Source: an uncultured Flavobacteriales bacterium | Lineage (GTDB): Bacteria > Bacteroidota > Bacteroidia > Flavobacteriales > BACL11 | DNA: 64,000 bases | NCBI GenBank assembly: GCA_943789505.1 | Contig: CALSUJ010000001.1 | Span: forward strand, 930,001-994,000 | Direction of reading: 5' to 3' | Part shown: positions 7,503 through 16,800 of the stretch, piece by piece | Layout of the letters: each line of letters starts with the position of its first letter | Numbering within the stretch: position 1 is the stretch's first letter | Made by a program: the position numbers and the translations under genes | The notes under the pieces: generated by a model | Databases searched by the model: none | Told to the model about the DNA's origin: nothing | Seen by the model: only the letters and a program-made list of their open reading frames with translations

Positions 7503-10184
7503 TTATAGCTCTAGCGTTATCTGACCTTCAGATTCGTTATCATCCTTAGGTTTTATTTGTTCAACTGATTCATTGGTTATATTCAGCTCAATCTCATTTG
7601 TAACATTTTCTATTATTTCCTCAGTTAATTCAGGAACAATTTCGTGCTCAATAACCTGAGAAACTACTTCCTCCTGTTTAATATCAATAATCTTAGTGTA
7701 AGGCAATGGATCTAATAAATTAATCTCTTTAATCTTTTTTGAAGTTAGTTTATTTCCCAAAGCTTTCTCACCTTTTACAGAAATAAAATCCTCCAGATTA
7801 ATTATTTCTGTTTGCCTGTCTTTTCCTTTTTCCTTCTGAAAAATTAATTCTACTTGAGGCCTCCAATCAGTACTAACTAATACTAGTTTACTTTCCTGAT
7901 GTTCAGTTATAAAACTAAACTTACTCAAGGCATTTTCAACTAAAAATCTTTTTATATAATGAGCTTTCTTTATTCCATCAAAATAGATAGCGGTAACTGG
8001 CTTTTTAGTGTTATTTTGTTCTATTAGAATCATATCCTCATCAAAATGATTACTAATATCAAAAGACTTTAGTTCCAATTCCCCACTTTGCTTAATCGTC
8101 AATATTTTATCTTGCGCTTTAAAAGCCCCTAGCAATTCACCTCTACCTTCAACATTTAGTCTTTGTACATTATCGTCAAACCATATCTTACGAGCTGAAA
8201 GAGTAGAAATACCTTCTGATTTTAGTTCAATTTTCCGCACAGAATTTTTTGAAACAATATTTCCACCTGCTCCTTTACCTTTTATAGATAATGATGAAAA
8301 ATCAATATCAATTTTTAAGGTTTTTAATTTGGCTAATTTTTTAAGATGTACAGTTACTGTTTCAGCCTCACCATTGGGGTTAGCTGTAAAATAAACCACC
8401 TTACTTCCTTTCTCGGACTTGGTTAAATTATAATCCTTTCCTCTAGTAATTGATGTGACAGGAAAACGTTTCATCATAGTGTTTGCTGACGTACCGTCTT
8501 TATATATCATATTATAAATCGTACGCTCATCTTTCTTTTTAAAGACTGCACAATGGATTATATCCTTACCTACAAATACCTTATTATCTACCTTTACCAC
8601 TTGCATTACTCCATTTTTTCGAAATACAATAATATCATCAATATCAGAACAATCGCAAACAAACTCATCCTTACGCATAGCTGTACCTATAAAGCCTTCT
8701 TCCTTATTTATATATAGTTTTTTGTTTGCCACTACTACTTTTGTAGCATCAATGCTTTCAAAAATTTTAATTTCAGTTTTACGCTCTTTTCCTATTCCAT
8801 ATTTCTTTTTCAGATTTTTAAAATAGTCAATAGCATAACCATTAAGATTAGCCAAGAGTTCTTTAATTTCAGCTATCCTGTCTTCAAGTTTCAATAACTC
8901 TTCTTTTGCTTTATTAAGGTCAAACTTAGTAATTTTCTTAATTTTTATTTCTGTTAGTTTCTCTACATCCTCATCCGTTACTGGACGCAATAAATATTTT
9001 GTAAATGATTTAAGTTCGGTATGAATTGTATTAATAATTTCTTTCCAATTATCCAGCTCTTCAATCTTATGATAAATTCTGTTTTCGATGAAAATACGCT
9101 CTAATGATGAATGATGCCATTTTTCTTGTAATTCATTCAAGTTTACTTCCAGCTCTTGCTTTAGCAAATTAAGTGTGTGATCAGTAGATTGTTGTACTAA
9201 TTCAGAGATCCCTAAAAATTTAGGTGTATTGTCCTCAATAACGCATGAAAGTGGTGAAATAGAAACCTCACAATCGGTAAAACGATATAAAGCATCTATC
9301 GTCTTATCTGGTGAGATACCAGGGGGAATAGTAATTGCAATTTCTACATTTTCAGCCGTATTATCTTCTACCTTTTTTATCTTAATTTTCCCTTTCTCGT
9401 TTGCTTTTAGTATTGAATTAATCAATGTGGTGGTTGTGGTAGAAAAAGGTAATTCTGATATAATAAGTGTATTTTTATCTTCTTGAAATATTTTTGCTCT
9501 AACCCTTACTCTACCTCCTCTTTTCCCATCATTATATTGACTAAAATCAGCAGAACCACCTGTTAAAAAATCAGGATAGATCTTTGGTTTCACCCCTTTT
9601 AATACTTTTATAGAGGCATCTATTAGTTCATTGAAATTATGAGGTAATATTTTTGTAGAAAGTCCAACTGCAATCCCTTCTACTCCATGGGCTAATAGAA
9701 GCGGGAATTTAACAGGTAAGGTCTGCGGTTCTTTTCCTCTACCATCATAAGATGATGACCATTTTGTTATTTTTTTATTGTAAACTACATCAAGTGCAAA
9801 GGGCGTTAAACGAACCTCAATATATCTAGGTGCAGCCGCCCTATCTCCTGTAGCTGTATTCCCCCAATTTCCTTGCATGTCCAGCAGTAATTCCTTTTGC
9901 CCAACTTGTACCATAGCATCACCAATTGAAGCATCACCATGAGGGTGGTATTTCATAGTATGACCAATTACATTTGCTACCTTATGATACCTTCCATCAT
10001 CTAATTCCTTTAAAGAATGAAGTATTCGCCTTTGTACAGGTTTTAATCCATCATAAACATGAGGTACAGCACGCTCAAGTATTACATAGGAAGCATAGTC
10101 CAAAAACCAGTTTTGGTACATTCCTGAAAGATGAATTATTTCCTGTTCACCTTCATTTTTATTTGCAATTCCATCTTCTTCCAT
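7503..10184 (-). CDS. parC: DNA topoisomerase IV subunit A
   Basis: The DNA cleavage/religation subunit of a type IIA topoisomerase. It shows HTMKYHPHGDASIGDAMV and AAAPRYIEVRLTPFA; the tyrosine at residue 121 is the active-site residue by family alignment. 893 residues, with a diverged C-terminal region and an acidic Glu-rich end. I call it ParC rather than GyrA because it follows a ParE-type B subunit and lacks an obvious GyrA-box series. Its ATG overlaps the stop of the preceding small membrane protein gene (TAATG at 10182-10186), so it is translationally coupled to it. Confidence 0.92.
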   Translation of the reverse strand: MEEDGIANKNEGEQEIIHLSGMYQNWFLDYASYVILERAVPHVYDGLKPVQRRILHSLKELDDGRYHKVANVIGHTMKYHPHGDASIGDAMVQVGQKELLLDMQGNWGNTATGDRAAAPRYIEVRLTPFALDVVYNKKITKWSSSYDGRGKEPQTLPVKFPLLLAHGVEGIAVGLSTKILPHNFNELIDASIKVLKGVKPKIYPDFLTGGSADFSQYNDGKRGGRVRVRAKIFQEDKNTLIISELPFSTTTTTLINSILKANEKGKIKIKKVEDNTAENVEIAITIPPGISPDKTIDALYRFTDCEVSISPLSCVIEDNTPKFLGISELVQQSTDHTLNLLKQELEVNLNELQEKWHHSSLERIFIENRIYHKIEELDNWKEIINTIHTELKSFTKYLLRPVTDEDVEKLTEIKIKKITKFDLNKAKEELLKLEDRIAEIKELLANLNGYAIDYFKNLKKKYGIGKERKTEIKIFESIDATKVVVANKKLYINKEEGFIGTAMRKDEFVCDCSDIDDIIVFRKNGVMQVVKVDNKVFVGKDIIHCAVFKKKDERTIYNMIYKDGTSANTMMKRFPVTSITRGKDYNLTKSEKGSKVVYFTANPNGEAETVTVHLKKLAKLKTLKIDIDFSSLSIKGKGAGGNIVSKNSVRKIELKSEGISTLSARKIWFDDNVQRLNVEGRGELLGAFKAQDKILTIKQSGELELKSFDISNHFDEDMILIEQNNTKKPVTAIYFDGIKKAHYIKRFLVENALSKFSFITEHQESKLVLVSTDWRPQVELIFQKEKGKDRQTEIINLEDFISVKGEKALGNKLTSKKIKEINLLDPLPYTKIIDIKQEEVVSQVIEHEIVPELTEEIIENVTNEIELNITNESVEQIKPKDDNESEGQITLEL

Positions 10185-10675
10185 TAGCTATTTTTTGCAA
10201 TTATTTTTTCTAAAATTTTACTTATTCTAAGTTCCTCTCTTTCTGATAAAAACGATAAATTAAAACGCTTTACTATTGTTTTTCCTGAATCACTCTTAAT
10301 TTTTATCATTAAGGTTTTATTAAATGAAAAAGAACGATTAAAAAAAGAAAAACCTACAAACATATCATGAGATATATCAATGTAATCTTTAGGATTAAAA
10401 ACACTAAAAACTGTTCGGTAAATTTTAATATCAATTACATAAGAGTCAATTTTTAAAGTATAATAATTAATACGAGCTATTACAAAATAGAATAAAATAA
10501 GTGCTGAAAAAAAAATATAAACAATATTATTAAACAAATAATCTCCAAAAGCTAAGTTAGGGAAAGTATATACTATGACACTAACCACTATAGGGATAAA
10601 TATAAGTAAAAGCATTACTAGGAAAATAATTATTGAATATTTCCTGTTGTTTGATTTTAAACTTATTCTAGGCAT
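10184..10675 (-). CDS. Two-helix membrane protein with PH-like C-terminal domain, between parE and parC
   Basis: 163 residues. Two transmembrane segments (about residues 15-37 and 48-67) are followed by about 95 soluble residues rich in beta strands that end in an amphipathic helix ([16 protein letters not shown]). This layout resembles bacterial PH-domain membrane proteins, but I cannot name a family. I chose the ATG at 10675, one codon after a TTG at 10678; it overlaps the parE stop as ATGCCTAG. Its stop overlaps the parC start. Sitting coupled between two topoisomerase IV genes suggests coordinated expression; function unknown. Confidence 0.75.
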   Translation of the reverse strand: MPRISLKSNNRKYSIIIFLVMLLLIFIPIVVSVIVYTFPNLAFGDYLFNNIVYIFFSALILFYFVIARINYYTLKIDSYVIDIKIYRTVFSVFNPKDYIDISHDMFVGFSFFNRSFSFNKTLMIKIKSDSGKTIVKRFNLSFLSEREELRISKILEKIIAKNS

Positions 10676-12515
10676 CAATTATATCTTCTTCAACTCTCAA
10701 ATTCTCAATTATAAAATCTTGTCTTTCTTTAGTGTTTTTTCCCATATAGTATTTTAACAAATCCTGAATAGTCACCTCTTTGCCTAATATTACTGGGTCC
10801 AAACGCATTTTTTCACCAATAAAATGTTTAAACTCATTTGGCGATATCTCTCCTAAACCCTTGAATCGAGTAATTTCAGCATTAGCACCAATTTCAGCAA
10901 TTGCATCTATTCGCTCTTGTTCATTATAACAGTAAAAGGTTTTCTTTTTATTACGCACCCTAAATAGTGGTGTTTCTAATATATAAACATGTCCTTCTTT
11001 TATTAATTCAGGGAAAAACTGCAAAAAGAAAGTAATTAATAAAAGGCGAATATGCATTCCATCTACATCAGCATCAGTAGCAATTACTATTTTATTATAT
11101 CGTAAATCATCTATTCCTGTTTCAATATTTAAGGCAGCTTGAAGTAGATTAAACTCCTCATTTTCGTACACTACCTTTTTACTTAACCCAAATGAATTTA
11201 AAGGTTTACCTCTTAAACTAAATACTGCTTGAGTTTTTATATCACGCGTTTTGGTAATGGATCCAGAAGCTGAATCTCCCTCAGTAATAAATAGAGTTGA
11301 ATCAGCTCTATTTTCTTTCTTTTGATCATTGTAATGAACTCTGCAATCCCTTAGTTTTTTATTATGTAAACTGGATTTTTTTGCTCTTTCTCTAGCTAAT
11401 TTCTTAATACCCGCCATGGCCTTACGCTCATGTTCGGCCAGTTGTATTTTTTGTTGTATTGCGTCAGCAACATCAGAATTTTTATGCAAATAATTATCCA
11501 ATTCCTTTTTTAGGAAATCCTGAATAAAAGTAAGTACCGTTACCCCGCCTGGCTCCATTTCGGTTGACCCTAGTTTAGTTTTGGTTTGCGACTCAAATAT
11601 AGGTTCAATTACTTTTATACTTACTGCTGCATTTACCGCTTGCCTTATATCTGCAGCATCATAATTTTTACCATAAAAATCTCTTATAGTTTTGGCAAAT
11701 GCTTGCCTAAAAGCAACTTGATGTGTACCTCCCTGCACAGTATGTTGCCCATTAACAAAAGAGTAATACTGTTCAGAATATTGATTTTTACAATGCGTTA
11801 TTGCCACCTCAATATCTTCACCTTTTAAATGAATAATTGGATACAACATTTCAGCATCAGTTCTTTGTTCCAAAAGGTCAAATAGTCCATTTTCAGAATA
11901 AAAACTTTCACCATTAAACATTATTGTTAACCCTGGGTTTAGATAACAATAATTCCACATCATTTTCTCTATGTACTCATTAATGAATCTGTATTTTCCA
12001 AACAGTTCTTCATCAGGAATAAAGGTAACTTTAGTACCTTTCCTACTACTATTTTCTTGTATTGGTTCTTCATTTATGATGTTTCCTTGCTCAAACTCAA
12101 CTAACTTACTTTTCCCATCACGGATGGAACGAATACGGAAATAAGAGGACAGGGCGTTTGCTGCCTTTGTCCCAACTCCATTAAGACCAACTGATTTTTT
12201 AAATACTTTAGAATCGTACTTAGCTCCTGTGTTAATTTTTGACACACAATCCACTACTTTTCCAAGTGGAATTCCTCTACCATAATCACGAACTGAAAGC
12301 TTATTATTTTTAACGGTAACCTCAATAGTCTTTCCATTTCCCATCACAAACTCATCAACGGAGTTGTCAATCACCTCTTTTAAAAGTATGTAAACTCCAT
12401 CGTCAGGTGAGGATCCATTACCCATTTTCCCAATGTACATTCCAGGGCGTAATCGGATATGCTCCTTCCAGTCTAGCGATCGGATACTATCCTCATTATA
12501 ATTTTCTTCAGCCAT
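10668..12515 (-). CDS. parE: DNA topoisomerase IV subunit B
   Basis: The ATPase subunit of topoisomerase IV, which separates linked daughter chromosomes. The GHKL ATPase region has the Asn/Asp-bearing [16 protein letters not shown] and [11 protein letters not shown]. The TOPRIM domain has [22 protein letters not shown] and the metal-binding [13 protein letters not shown]. Length 615 and the N-terminal [20 protein letters not shown] are typical of Bacteroidota ParE. It heads a coupled trio with the PH-like membrane protein and parC. Confidence 0.94.
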   Translation of the reverse strand: MAEENYNEDSIRSLDWKEHIRLRPGMYIGKMGNGSSPDDGVYILLKEVIDNSVDEFVMGNGKTIEVTVKNNKLSVRDYGRGIPLGKVVDCVSKINTGAKYDSKVFKKSVGLNGVGTKAANALSSYFRIRSIRDGKSKLVEFEQGNIINEEPIQENSSRKGTKVTFIPDEELFGKYRFINEYIEKMMWNYCYLNPGLTIMFNGESFYSENGLFDLLEQRTDAEMLYPIIHLKGEDIEVAITHCKNQYSEQYYSFVNGQHTVQGGTHQVAFRQAFAKTIRDFYGKNYDAADIRQAVNAAVSIKVIEPIFESQTKTKLGSTEMEPGGVTVLTFIQDFLKKELDNYLHKNSDVADAIQQKIQLAEHERKAMAGIKKLARERAKKSSLHNKKLRDCRVHYNDQKKENRADSTLFITEGDSASGSITKTRDIKTQAVFSLRGKPLNSFGLSKKVVYENEEFNLLQAALNIETGIDDLRYNKIVIATDADVDGMHIRLLLITFFLQFFPELIKEGHVYILETPLFRVRNKKKTFYCYNEQERIDAIAEIGANAEITRFKGLGEISPNEFKHFIGEKMRLDPVILGKEVTIQDLLKYYMGKNTKERQDFIIENLRVEEDIIDA

Positions 12516-12552
12516 TTTTATACTTGTTTACAACTACCATTTTGATAGAAAG

Positions 12553-12560
12553 CAAATATA
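12553..12560 (-). promoter_or_regulatory. -7 box of the parE operon (TATATTTG)
   Basis: Minus-strand TATATTTG 37 nt before the parE start codon. The rest of the parE/TIGR03643 gap (12516-12775) contains no gene I can support. Confidence 0.45.
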
Positions 12561-12577
12561 AAATACTAATGAATTTA

Positions 12578-12619
12578 TTTTCAACAACTAGAAATGCGTT
12601 ATCAACAGGGTTTTCAACT
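12578..12619. other. Cluster of three DnaA-box-like 9-mers
   Basis: TTTTCAACA (12578-12586), TTATCAACA (12599-12607) and TTTTCAACT (12611-12619) lie in the same orientation upstream of parE and beside an AT-rich stretch. Each differs from TTATCCACA at one to three positions. They could be DnaA sites acting on parE or be chance in AT-rich DNA. Confidence 0.2.
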
Positions 12620-12775
12620 TAAAATAGTGAATAATATTTTTTTTAACTATCCTAATTGAATTGTGAATATTAAAAGATGAATAAGTAATTTAATACTCAG
12701 TTTATCCATTATAAGTTTAACTAATGAGAGGTATAATTTCAAAATGTATGATGTTTATGGCTTTTAGATAAGAGT

Positions 12776-13078
12776 TTATCTTTTGGATATTTTATTTGCA
12801 GAAATAGTTTTCTGTCTACTACATTTAAATCTGGTTATTTCTGTGTTTCTAATTTTAATGTGCTTACTACTTACTCCACTGTTAACTCTTTTCCTCCATA
12901 AATTAAAACTAGACCTTTTAAGCTCTTGACGCATTATTACAATAACATCCTTTTCTGACATGTTAAATTGATATTCAATAGCCTCAAATGGAGTTCTATC
13001 CTCCCAAGCCATCTCAATAATTCTGTTAAGATTTCTTTCTGAAATAACTAAATCTACATTCAATATTTTTTTAATCAT
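12776..13078 (-). CDS. TIGR03643 family conserved small protein
   Basis: 100 residues. The first 65 match the conserved core of the TIGR03643 family as I know it: SERNLNRIIEMAWEDRTPF, then AIEYQFNMSEKDVI, MRQELK and SSFNLWRKRV. The tail is very basic. The family is widespread in Bacteroidota, is largely helical and has no established function; the helices and basic tail would fit nucleic-acid binding, which is inference. It ends 260 nt upstream of parE on the same strand and follows ychF with a 47-nt gap. Confidence 0.75.
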   Translation of the reverse strand: MIKKILNVDLVISERNLNRIIEMAWEDRTPFEAIEYQFNMSEKDVIVIMRQELKRSSFNLWRKRVNSGVSSKHIKIRNTEITRFKCSRQKTISANKISKR

Positions 13079-13125
13079 AATTAAAAATAAGATTATTCAA
13101 ATCCAAATTAATTTAAAGAAAAAGT

Positions 13126-14223
13126 TTAGACATTAAATCGAAAATGCATGATATCACCATCTTTTACTACATAATCCTTTCCTTCTACTGAAAGTTTCCC
13201 ATTATCCTTACACGCTTGTTCGGACCCTAAAGCAACAAAGTCATTATAAGCCATTACTTCAGCTCTAATAAATCCTTTTTCAAAATCAGTATGTATTACT
13301 GCTGCAGCCTGTGGCGCCTTAGTACCCTCAGTTATTGTCCAAGCTCTTACTTCTTTTACTCCTGCGGTAAAGTAAGTTTGTAGTTTTAGTAATTTATAAG
13401 TAGATTGTATCAAATAATGCACACCAGGCTTTTCAAGTCCTAGTTCTTCTAAAAACATTAATTGCTCTTCAACATCTTCTAATTCTGCAATTTCCGCTTC
13501 AATAGCCGTAGCGATTAAAAGCACTTCAGCATCTTCATTTCTTACGGCTTCTCTTACGGCAGTAACATGCTTGTTACCAGTTTTTACCGACTCTTCATCA
13601 ACATTACACATGTACATTACAGGCTTTGCTGTTATAAGTTGTAACATTTCAATTATTTCTATTTCATCCTTAGTTGCCTTTAAACTTCTTGCGGAATTTC
13701 CTGCTTCCAAATGAGCAATATATTTCTCACAAGTAGCTAATATTTTTTGTCCTTCTTTATCGCCTGATTTTGCAGTACGCACATTTTTATCACGCAATTT
13801 CTCCAAAGCTTCCAAATCTTTTAATTGCAATTCCATATCAATTGTTTCTTTGTCCCTTACTGGGTCAACTGATCCATCAACATGTATAATATTATCATCA
13901 TCAAAACACCTTAACACATGTATTATGGCATTGGTTTCTCTGATATTTCCTAAAAATTTATTTCCTAACCCTTCTCCCTTGCTAGCTCCTTTTACAAGGC
14001 CGGCAATATCCACAATTTCAACTGTGGTAGGCATTACTCTTTCAGGTTTTACTATGGCAGATAAAGCCTCTAGTCTATCATCAGGAACTGACATAATTCC
14101 CACATTAGGTTCAATAGTACAAAAAGGAAAATTTGCTGACTGTGCTTTTGCTTTTGACAAACAATTGAATAATGTTGATTTCCCAACATTCGGTAATCCT
14201 ACAATTCCACATTTTAACGCCAT
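13126..14223 (-). CDS. ychF: Redox-regulated ATPase YchF (Obg-family)
   Basis: P-loop NTPase of the Obg/YchF group, ribosome-associated and preferring ATP over GTP because the G4 motif is altered. Visible: G1 GLPNVGKS (residues 9-16), DIAGLVKGASKGEGLGN (G3/switch II), and in place of NKxD the sequence CNVDE. The C-terminal TGS-like domain ends with the family hallmark KDGDIMHFRFNV. Length 365 is normal. The start lies 22 nt after a perfect -7 box. Confidence 0.96.
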   Translation of the reverse strand: MALKCGIVGLPNVGKSTLFNCLSKAKAQSANFPFCTIEPNVGIMSVPDDRLEALSAIVKPERVMPTTVEIVDIAGLVKGASKGEGLGNKFLGNIRETNAIIHVLRCFDDDNIIHVDGSVDPVRDKETIDMELQLKDLEALEKLRDKNVRTAKSGDKEGQKILATCEKYIAHLEAGNSARSLKATKDEIEIIEMLQLITAKPVMYMCNVDEESVKTGNKHVTAVREAVRNEDAEVLLIATAIEAEIAELEDVEEQLMFLEELGLEKPGVHYLIQSTYKLLKLQTYFTAGVKEVRAWTITEGTKAPQAAAVIHTDFEKGFIRAEVMAYNDFVALGSEQACKDNGKLSVEGKDYVVKDGDIMHFRFNV

Positions 14224-14245
14224 AACTAATATTTTTTAAGGACGG

Positions 14246-14253
14246 CAAAGATA
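14246..14253 (-). promoter_or_regulatory. -7 box of ychF (TATCTTTG)
   Basis: Minus-strand TATCTTTG 22 nt before the ychF ATG. Confidence 0.55.
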
Positions 14254-14303
14254 GAAATTGTTAATACTTGTTTGTTGTTTGTTTAAGAAAAAAATCCCAT
14301 ATA

Positions 14304-14330
14304 AAACGCCCAACATTTAGTTGAGCGTTT
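14304..14330 (-). terminator. Hairpin after the T9SS-domain fragment
   Basis: 11-bp inverted repeat with one mismatch (arms 14304-14314 and 14320-14330, 5-nt loop) centred on ACGC/GCGT, with four T after it on either strand. Probably the old terminator of the degraded gene just upstream on the minus strand. Confidence 0.45.
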
Positions 14331-14376
14331 TCATTAGGATGCAATAGCAAATCTTTAGGTATAGCCATCTAAATTC

Positions 14377-14493
14377 TTATTGCAATATCAACTTTTTATT
14401 AATTATTCCGTCATTAGTTTCTATTTCTAGGAAATAGATTCCTTTAGCATTATTACTTAAGTTTATCTGTTTATTGTATTCACCAATAAAATG
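14377..14493 (-). pseudogene. Stranded C-terminal fragment of a T9SS type A sorting domain
   Basis: The minus strand encodes about 38 codons in frame with a TAA at 14377-14379. They read GEYNKQINLSNNAKGIYFLE, then IETNDGIINKKLILQ and stop. This is the canonical end of a T9SS type A sorting domain (KGIY motif and basic final strand). An in-frame TAA at 14494-14496 lies immediately upstream and no start codon or upstream protein remains. I infer the last trace of a deleted secreted-protein gene. Together with the hairpin at 14304-14330 and the transketolase promoter it accounts for the 367-nt gap 14224-14590. Confidence 0.8.
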
Positions 14494-14560
14494 TTAATAA
14501 ATCATCATAAATCCAGTAACAAAAAACCAGCAACAAACAACAATCAACTACCATGATTAT

Positions 14561-14568
14561 TATCTTTG
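14561..14568 (+). promoter_or_regulatory. -7 box of the transketolase operon (TATCTTTG)
   Basis: Plus-strand TATCTTTG 22 nt before the ATG at 14591. Confidence 0.55.
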
Positions 14569-14590
14569 CGTAAAATTACACAATAATATA

Positions 14591-15436
14591 ATGCCAAATA
14601 TTTCAAAATTAAATGATGTTGTTTCTCAAGTAAGAAGAGACATAGTAAGAATGGTGCATGCCAATAATTCTGGTCATCCTGGTGGCTCTTTGGGGTGTAC
14701 GGAATTTCTTACGGCACTTTACTTTCATGTTATGAATCATAATACTAACTTTAGTATGGATGCTAAGGGTGAGGATATTTTCTTTTTATCTAATGGTCAT
14801 ATCTCGCCTGTTTTCTATTCAGTATTGGCTCGTTCAGGCTATTTTGATGTAGCAGAATTGGCTACTTTTCGTAAACTAAACTCTCGTTTACAAGGGCACC
14901 CTACAACTCATGAAGGCTTAGAGGGTATTCGTATGGCATCAGGTTCTTTGGGTCAAGGTTTATCCAATGCTATTGGTGCCGCACTTTCCAAAAAGCTGAA
15001 TAAGGATGATGGCTTAGTTTATAGCTTACATGGTGATGGGGAACTGCAGGAAGGACAATGTTGGGAAGCTTTTATGTATGCTGCTGGTAAAAAGGTGGAT
15101 AACATTATTGCTACTATTGATTATAATAAAAAACAAATTGATGGTTCAATTGATGATGTATTGCCTATGGGTAACCTTACTGCTAAGTTGGAGGCTTTCG
15201 ATTGGATTGTTTTGGATGAATTCCAAGGAAATGATATTGAAGCAGTAATTAACACTTTAGCTAGAGCTAAGGAACTTTCTGGTCATGGAAAACCGGTTGT
15301 TATTATTATGCATACTGAAATGGGTAATGGAGTTGACTATATGATGGGAACACACAAATGGCATGGCTCTGCACCTAATGACGAGCAACTAGCAAGTGCT
15401 TTAGCACAAAACTTGGAAACTTTAGGTGATTACTAA
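14591..15436 (+). CDS. Transketolase, N-terminal subunit
   Basis: 281 residues forming the thiamine-diphosphate-binding PP half of a split transketolase of the pentose phosphate pathway. It has NNSGHPGGSLG, the GHISPVFYS substrate region and the diphosphate/Mg motif GDGELQEGQCWEA (near residue 148) ending with the KQIDG segment. It must pair with the C-terminal subunit at 16801-17736. The two are separated by a vWA-protein gene whose GTG start overlaps this gene's last 11 nt. Splitting of transketolase is known in Bacteroidota; the interposed gene is the oddity. Confidence 0.94.
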   Translation: MPNISKLNDVVSQVRRDIVRMVHANNSGHPGGSLGCTEFLTALYFHVMNHNTNFSMDAKGEDIFFLSNGHISPVFYSVLARSGYFDVAELATFRKLNSRLQGHPTTHEGLEGIRMASGSLGQGLSNAIGAALSKKLNKDDGLVYSLHGDGELQEGQCWEAFMYAAGKKVDNIIATIDYNKKQIDGSIDDVLPMGNLTAKLEAFDWIVLDEFQGNDIEAVINTLARAKELSGHGKPVVIIMHTEMGNGVDYMMGTHKWHGSAPNDEQLASALAQNLETLGDY

Positions 15437-16799
15437 AAACTATAAAATATTATTGATGGCTATGCTCCTTTTTATGGGGAGCTTTTCTGCTGTTGCTCAA
15501 AAAAAGAAAGAACCTGTTAATCGTATACTTTTTATTTTTGACGCTTCTCAATCTATGTTGGGTAGATGGCAATCGGGTCGTAAAATTGATATTGCTAAAA
15601 ACCTTCTAAGCAATATGGTCGACTCTCTTAAGGATATAAAAAACTTAGAAATTGGCCTTAGAGTTTATGGACATCAAAAAGGCTATCCTCCTCAAGATTG
15701 TGATGATACTAAATTGGAAATAAACTTTCTACCCGCACACTTAGCTGCCGAAAGGATGAAAGCTAAACTTAGTATGATTCGTGCAAGGGGAACTACTCCT
15801 ATTGCTCGTTCTTTAGAAGAAGGCGCTAAGGATTTCCCATCAGGAGATGCTCGTAATATTGTTATCTTAATTACGGATGGTAAAGAAGAATGTGGCATGG
15901 ATCCTTGTGCTGTTTCTCGTTTGTATCAAAGAAAAGGAATTATTCTTAAACCTTTTGTTATTGGAGTTGGCTTGGATGATAGCTGGAAAGAAACATTTGA
16001 TTGTGTAGGGCGTTATTTTGACGCTAGTAAGGAATCAGACTTTACGAATATTCTTAATGTAGTAATCTCACATGTTATTGATAATACAACTGCACAGGTT
16101 AATCTGTTAGATGAAAATGGAGAACCTACTGAAACAAATGTAAACCTTACTTTTTACAATGATTTTACTGGAGTGGCAAAATATAATTACATTCATACTA
16201 TGAATGCGTATGGAAATCCTGACACAATGGTTATCGACCCTGTACTCTCTTATAAAGTTGTAGCCCATACTATCCCTTCTGTTTCTGTGGATAGCATAAT
16301 ACTTACTCCAGGTAAACACACTATTATTCCACTTTCTACACCTCAAGGTGAATTAGAAATAAAGATGAATTCTAAAATTAACTATCAATATATTGTGCGA
16401 CCTGCAGGAATTGACACTACTTTACATTTGCAAGAAATTAATACTGTAGAAAACTATCTTATTGGAAGGTATGATATTGAATTGCTTACCTTACCAAGAA
16501 AAAAGTTTATTGATATTGAAATAAGCCAAAGCACCAAAACTACTTATACTATCCCAACACCAGGTATTGCTAATATCCTACTTCCTTCAAAAGGTTTTGG
16601 TGGTGTATATCTTGAAAACAAAGATAAATTGCAACAGATTTATCACTTCAAAGGAAACAACTTACAACATAAACTTACTCTTTTACCAGGAAACTATAAA
16701 GTAGTTTTCAGAGCAAAATCGGGTAAACAATATATTTATACTAACGAAAAAAGTTTTAAACTTAAATCAGGAGAAACTGAACTGATAAAAATTTATTAA
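15426..16799 (+). CDS. Secreted von Willebrand factor A domain protein inside the transketolase operon
   Basis: 457 residues with a signal peptide ending SAVAQ near residue 25, so it is exported. The vWA domain (about 33-220) has a full MIDAS: DASQS, a threonine in RGTTPIARS and ITDGKEECGMD. The remaining 230 residues are predicted beta-rich, with several short repeat-like modules (for example IPLSTPQGELEIKM, LLPGNYKVVFRAKSG). The likely start is GTG at 15426, overlapping the upstream stop by 11 nt; ATG at 15456 is an alternative but would shorten the signal peptide. It ends 1 nt before the ATG of transketolase C. Why an envelope vWA protein is co-expressed with a cytosolic enzyme is unclear. 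Confidence 0.85.
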   Translation: MITKNYKILLMAMLLFMGSFSAVAQKKKEPVNRILFIFDASQSMLGRWQSGRKIDIAKNLLSNMVDSLKDIKNLEIGLRVYGHQKGYPPQDCDDTKLEINFLPAHLAAERMKAKLSMIRARGTTPIARSLEEGAKDFPSGDARNIVILITDGKEECGMDPCAVSRLYQRKGIILKPFVIGVGLDDSWKETFDCVGRYFDASKESDFTNILNVVISHVIDNTTAQVNLLDENGEPTETNVNLTFYNDFTGVAKYNYIHTMNAYGNPDTMVIDPVLSYKVVAHTIPSVSVDSIILTPGKHTIIPLSTPQGELEIKMNSKINYQYIVRPAGIDTTLHLQEINTVENYLIGRYDIELLTLPRKKFIDIEISQSTKTTYTIPTPGIANILLPSKGFGGVYLENKDKLQQIYHFKGNNLQHKLTLLPGNYKVVFRAKSGKQYIYTNEKSFKLKSGETELIKIY

Positions 16800-16800
16800 A

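Noticed and set aside
7503-12515. Gyrase (GyrA/GyrB) instead of topoisomerase IV
   Set aside because: The B subunit has the short ParE-type length and N-terminus seen in Bacteroidota, and the two genes are paired.
12516-12775. Replication origin upstream of parE
   Set aside because: Only three imperfect 9-mers, no dnaA nearby and no consistent change of gene strand around the site. Kept only as a weak DnaA-site candidate.
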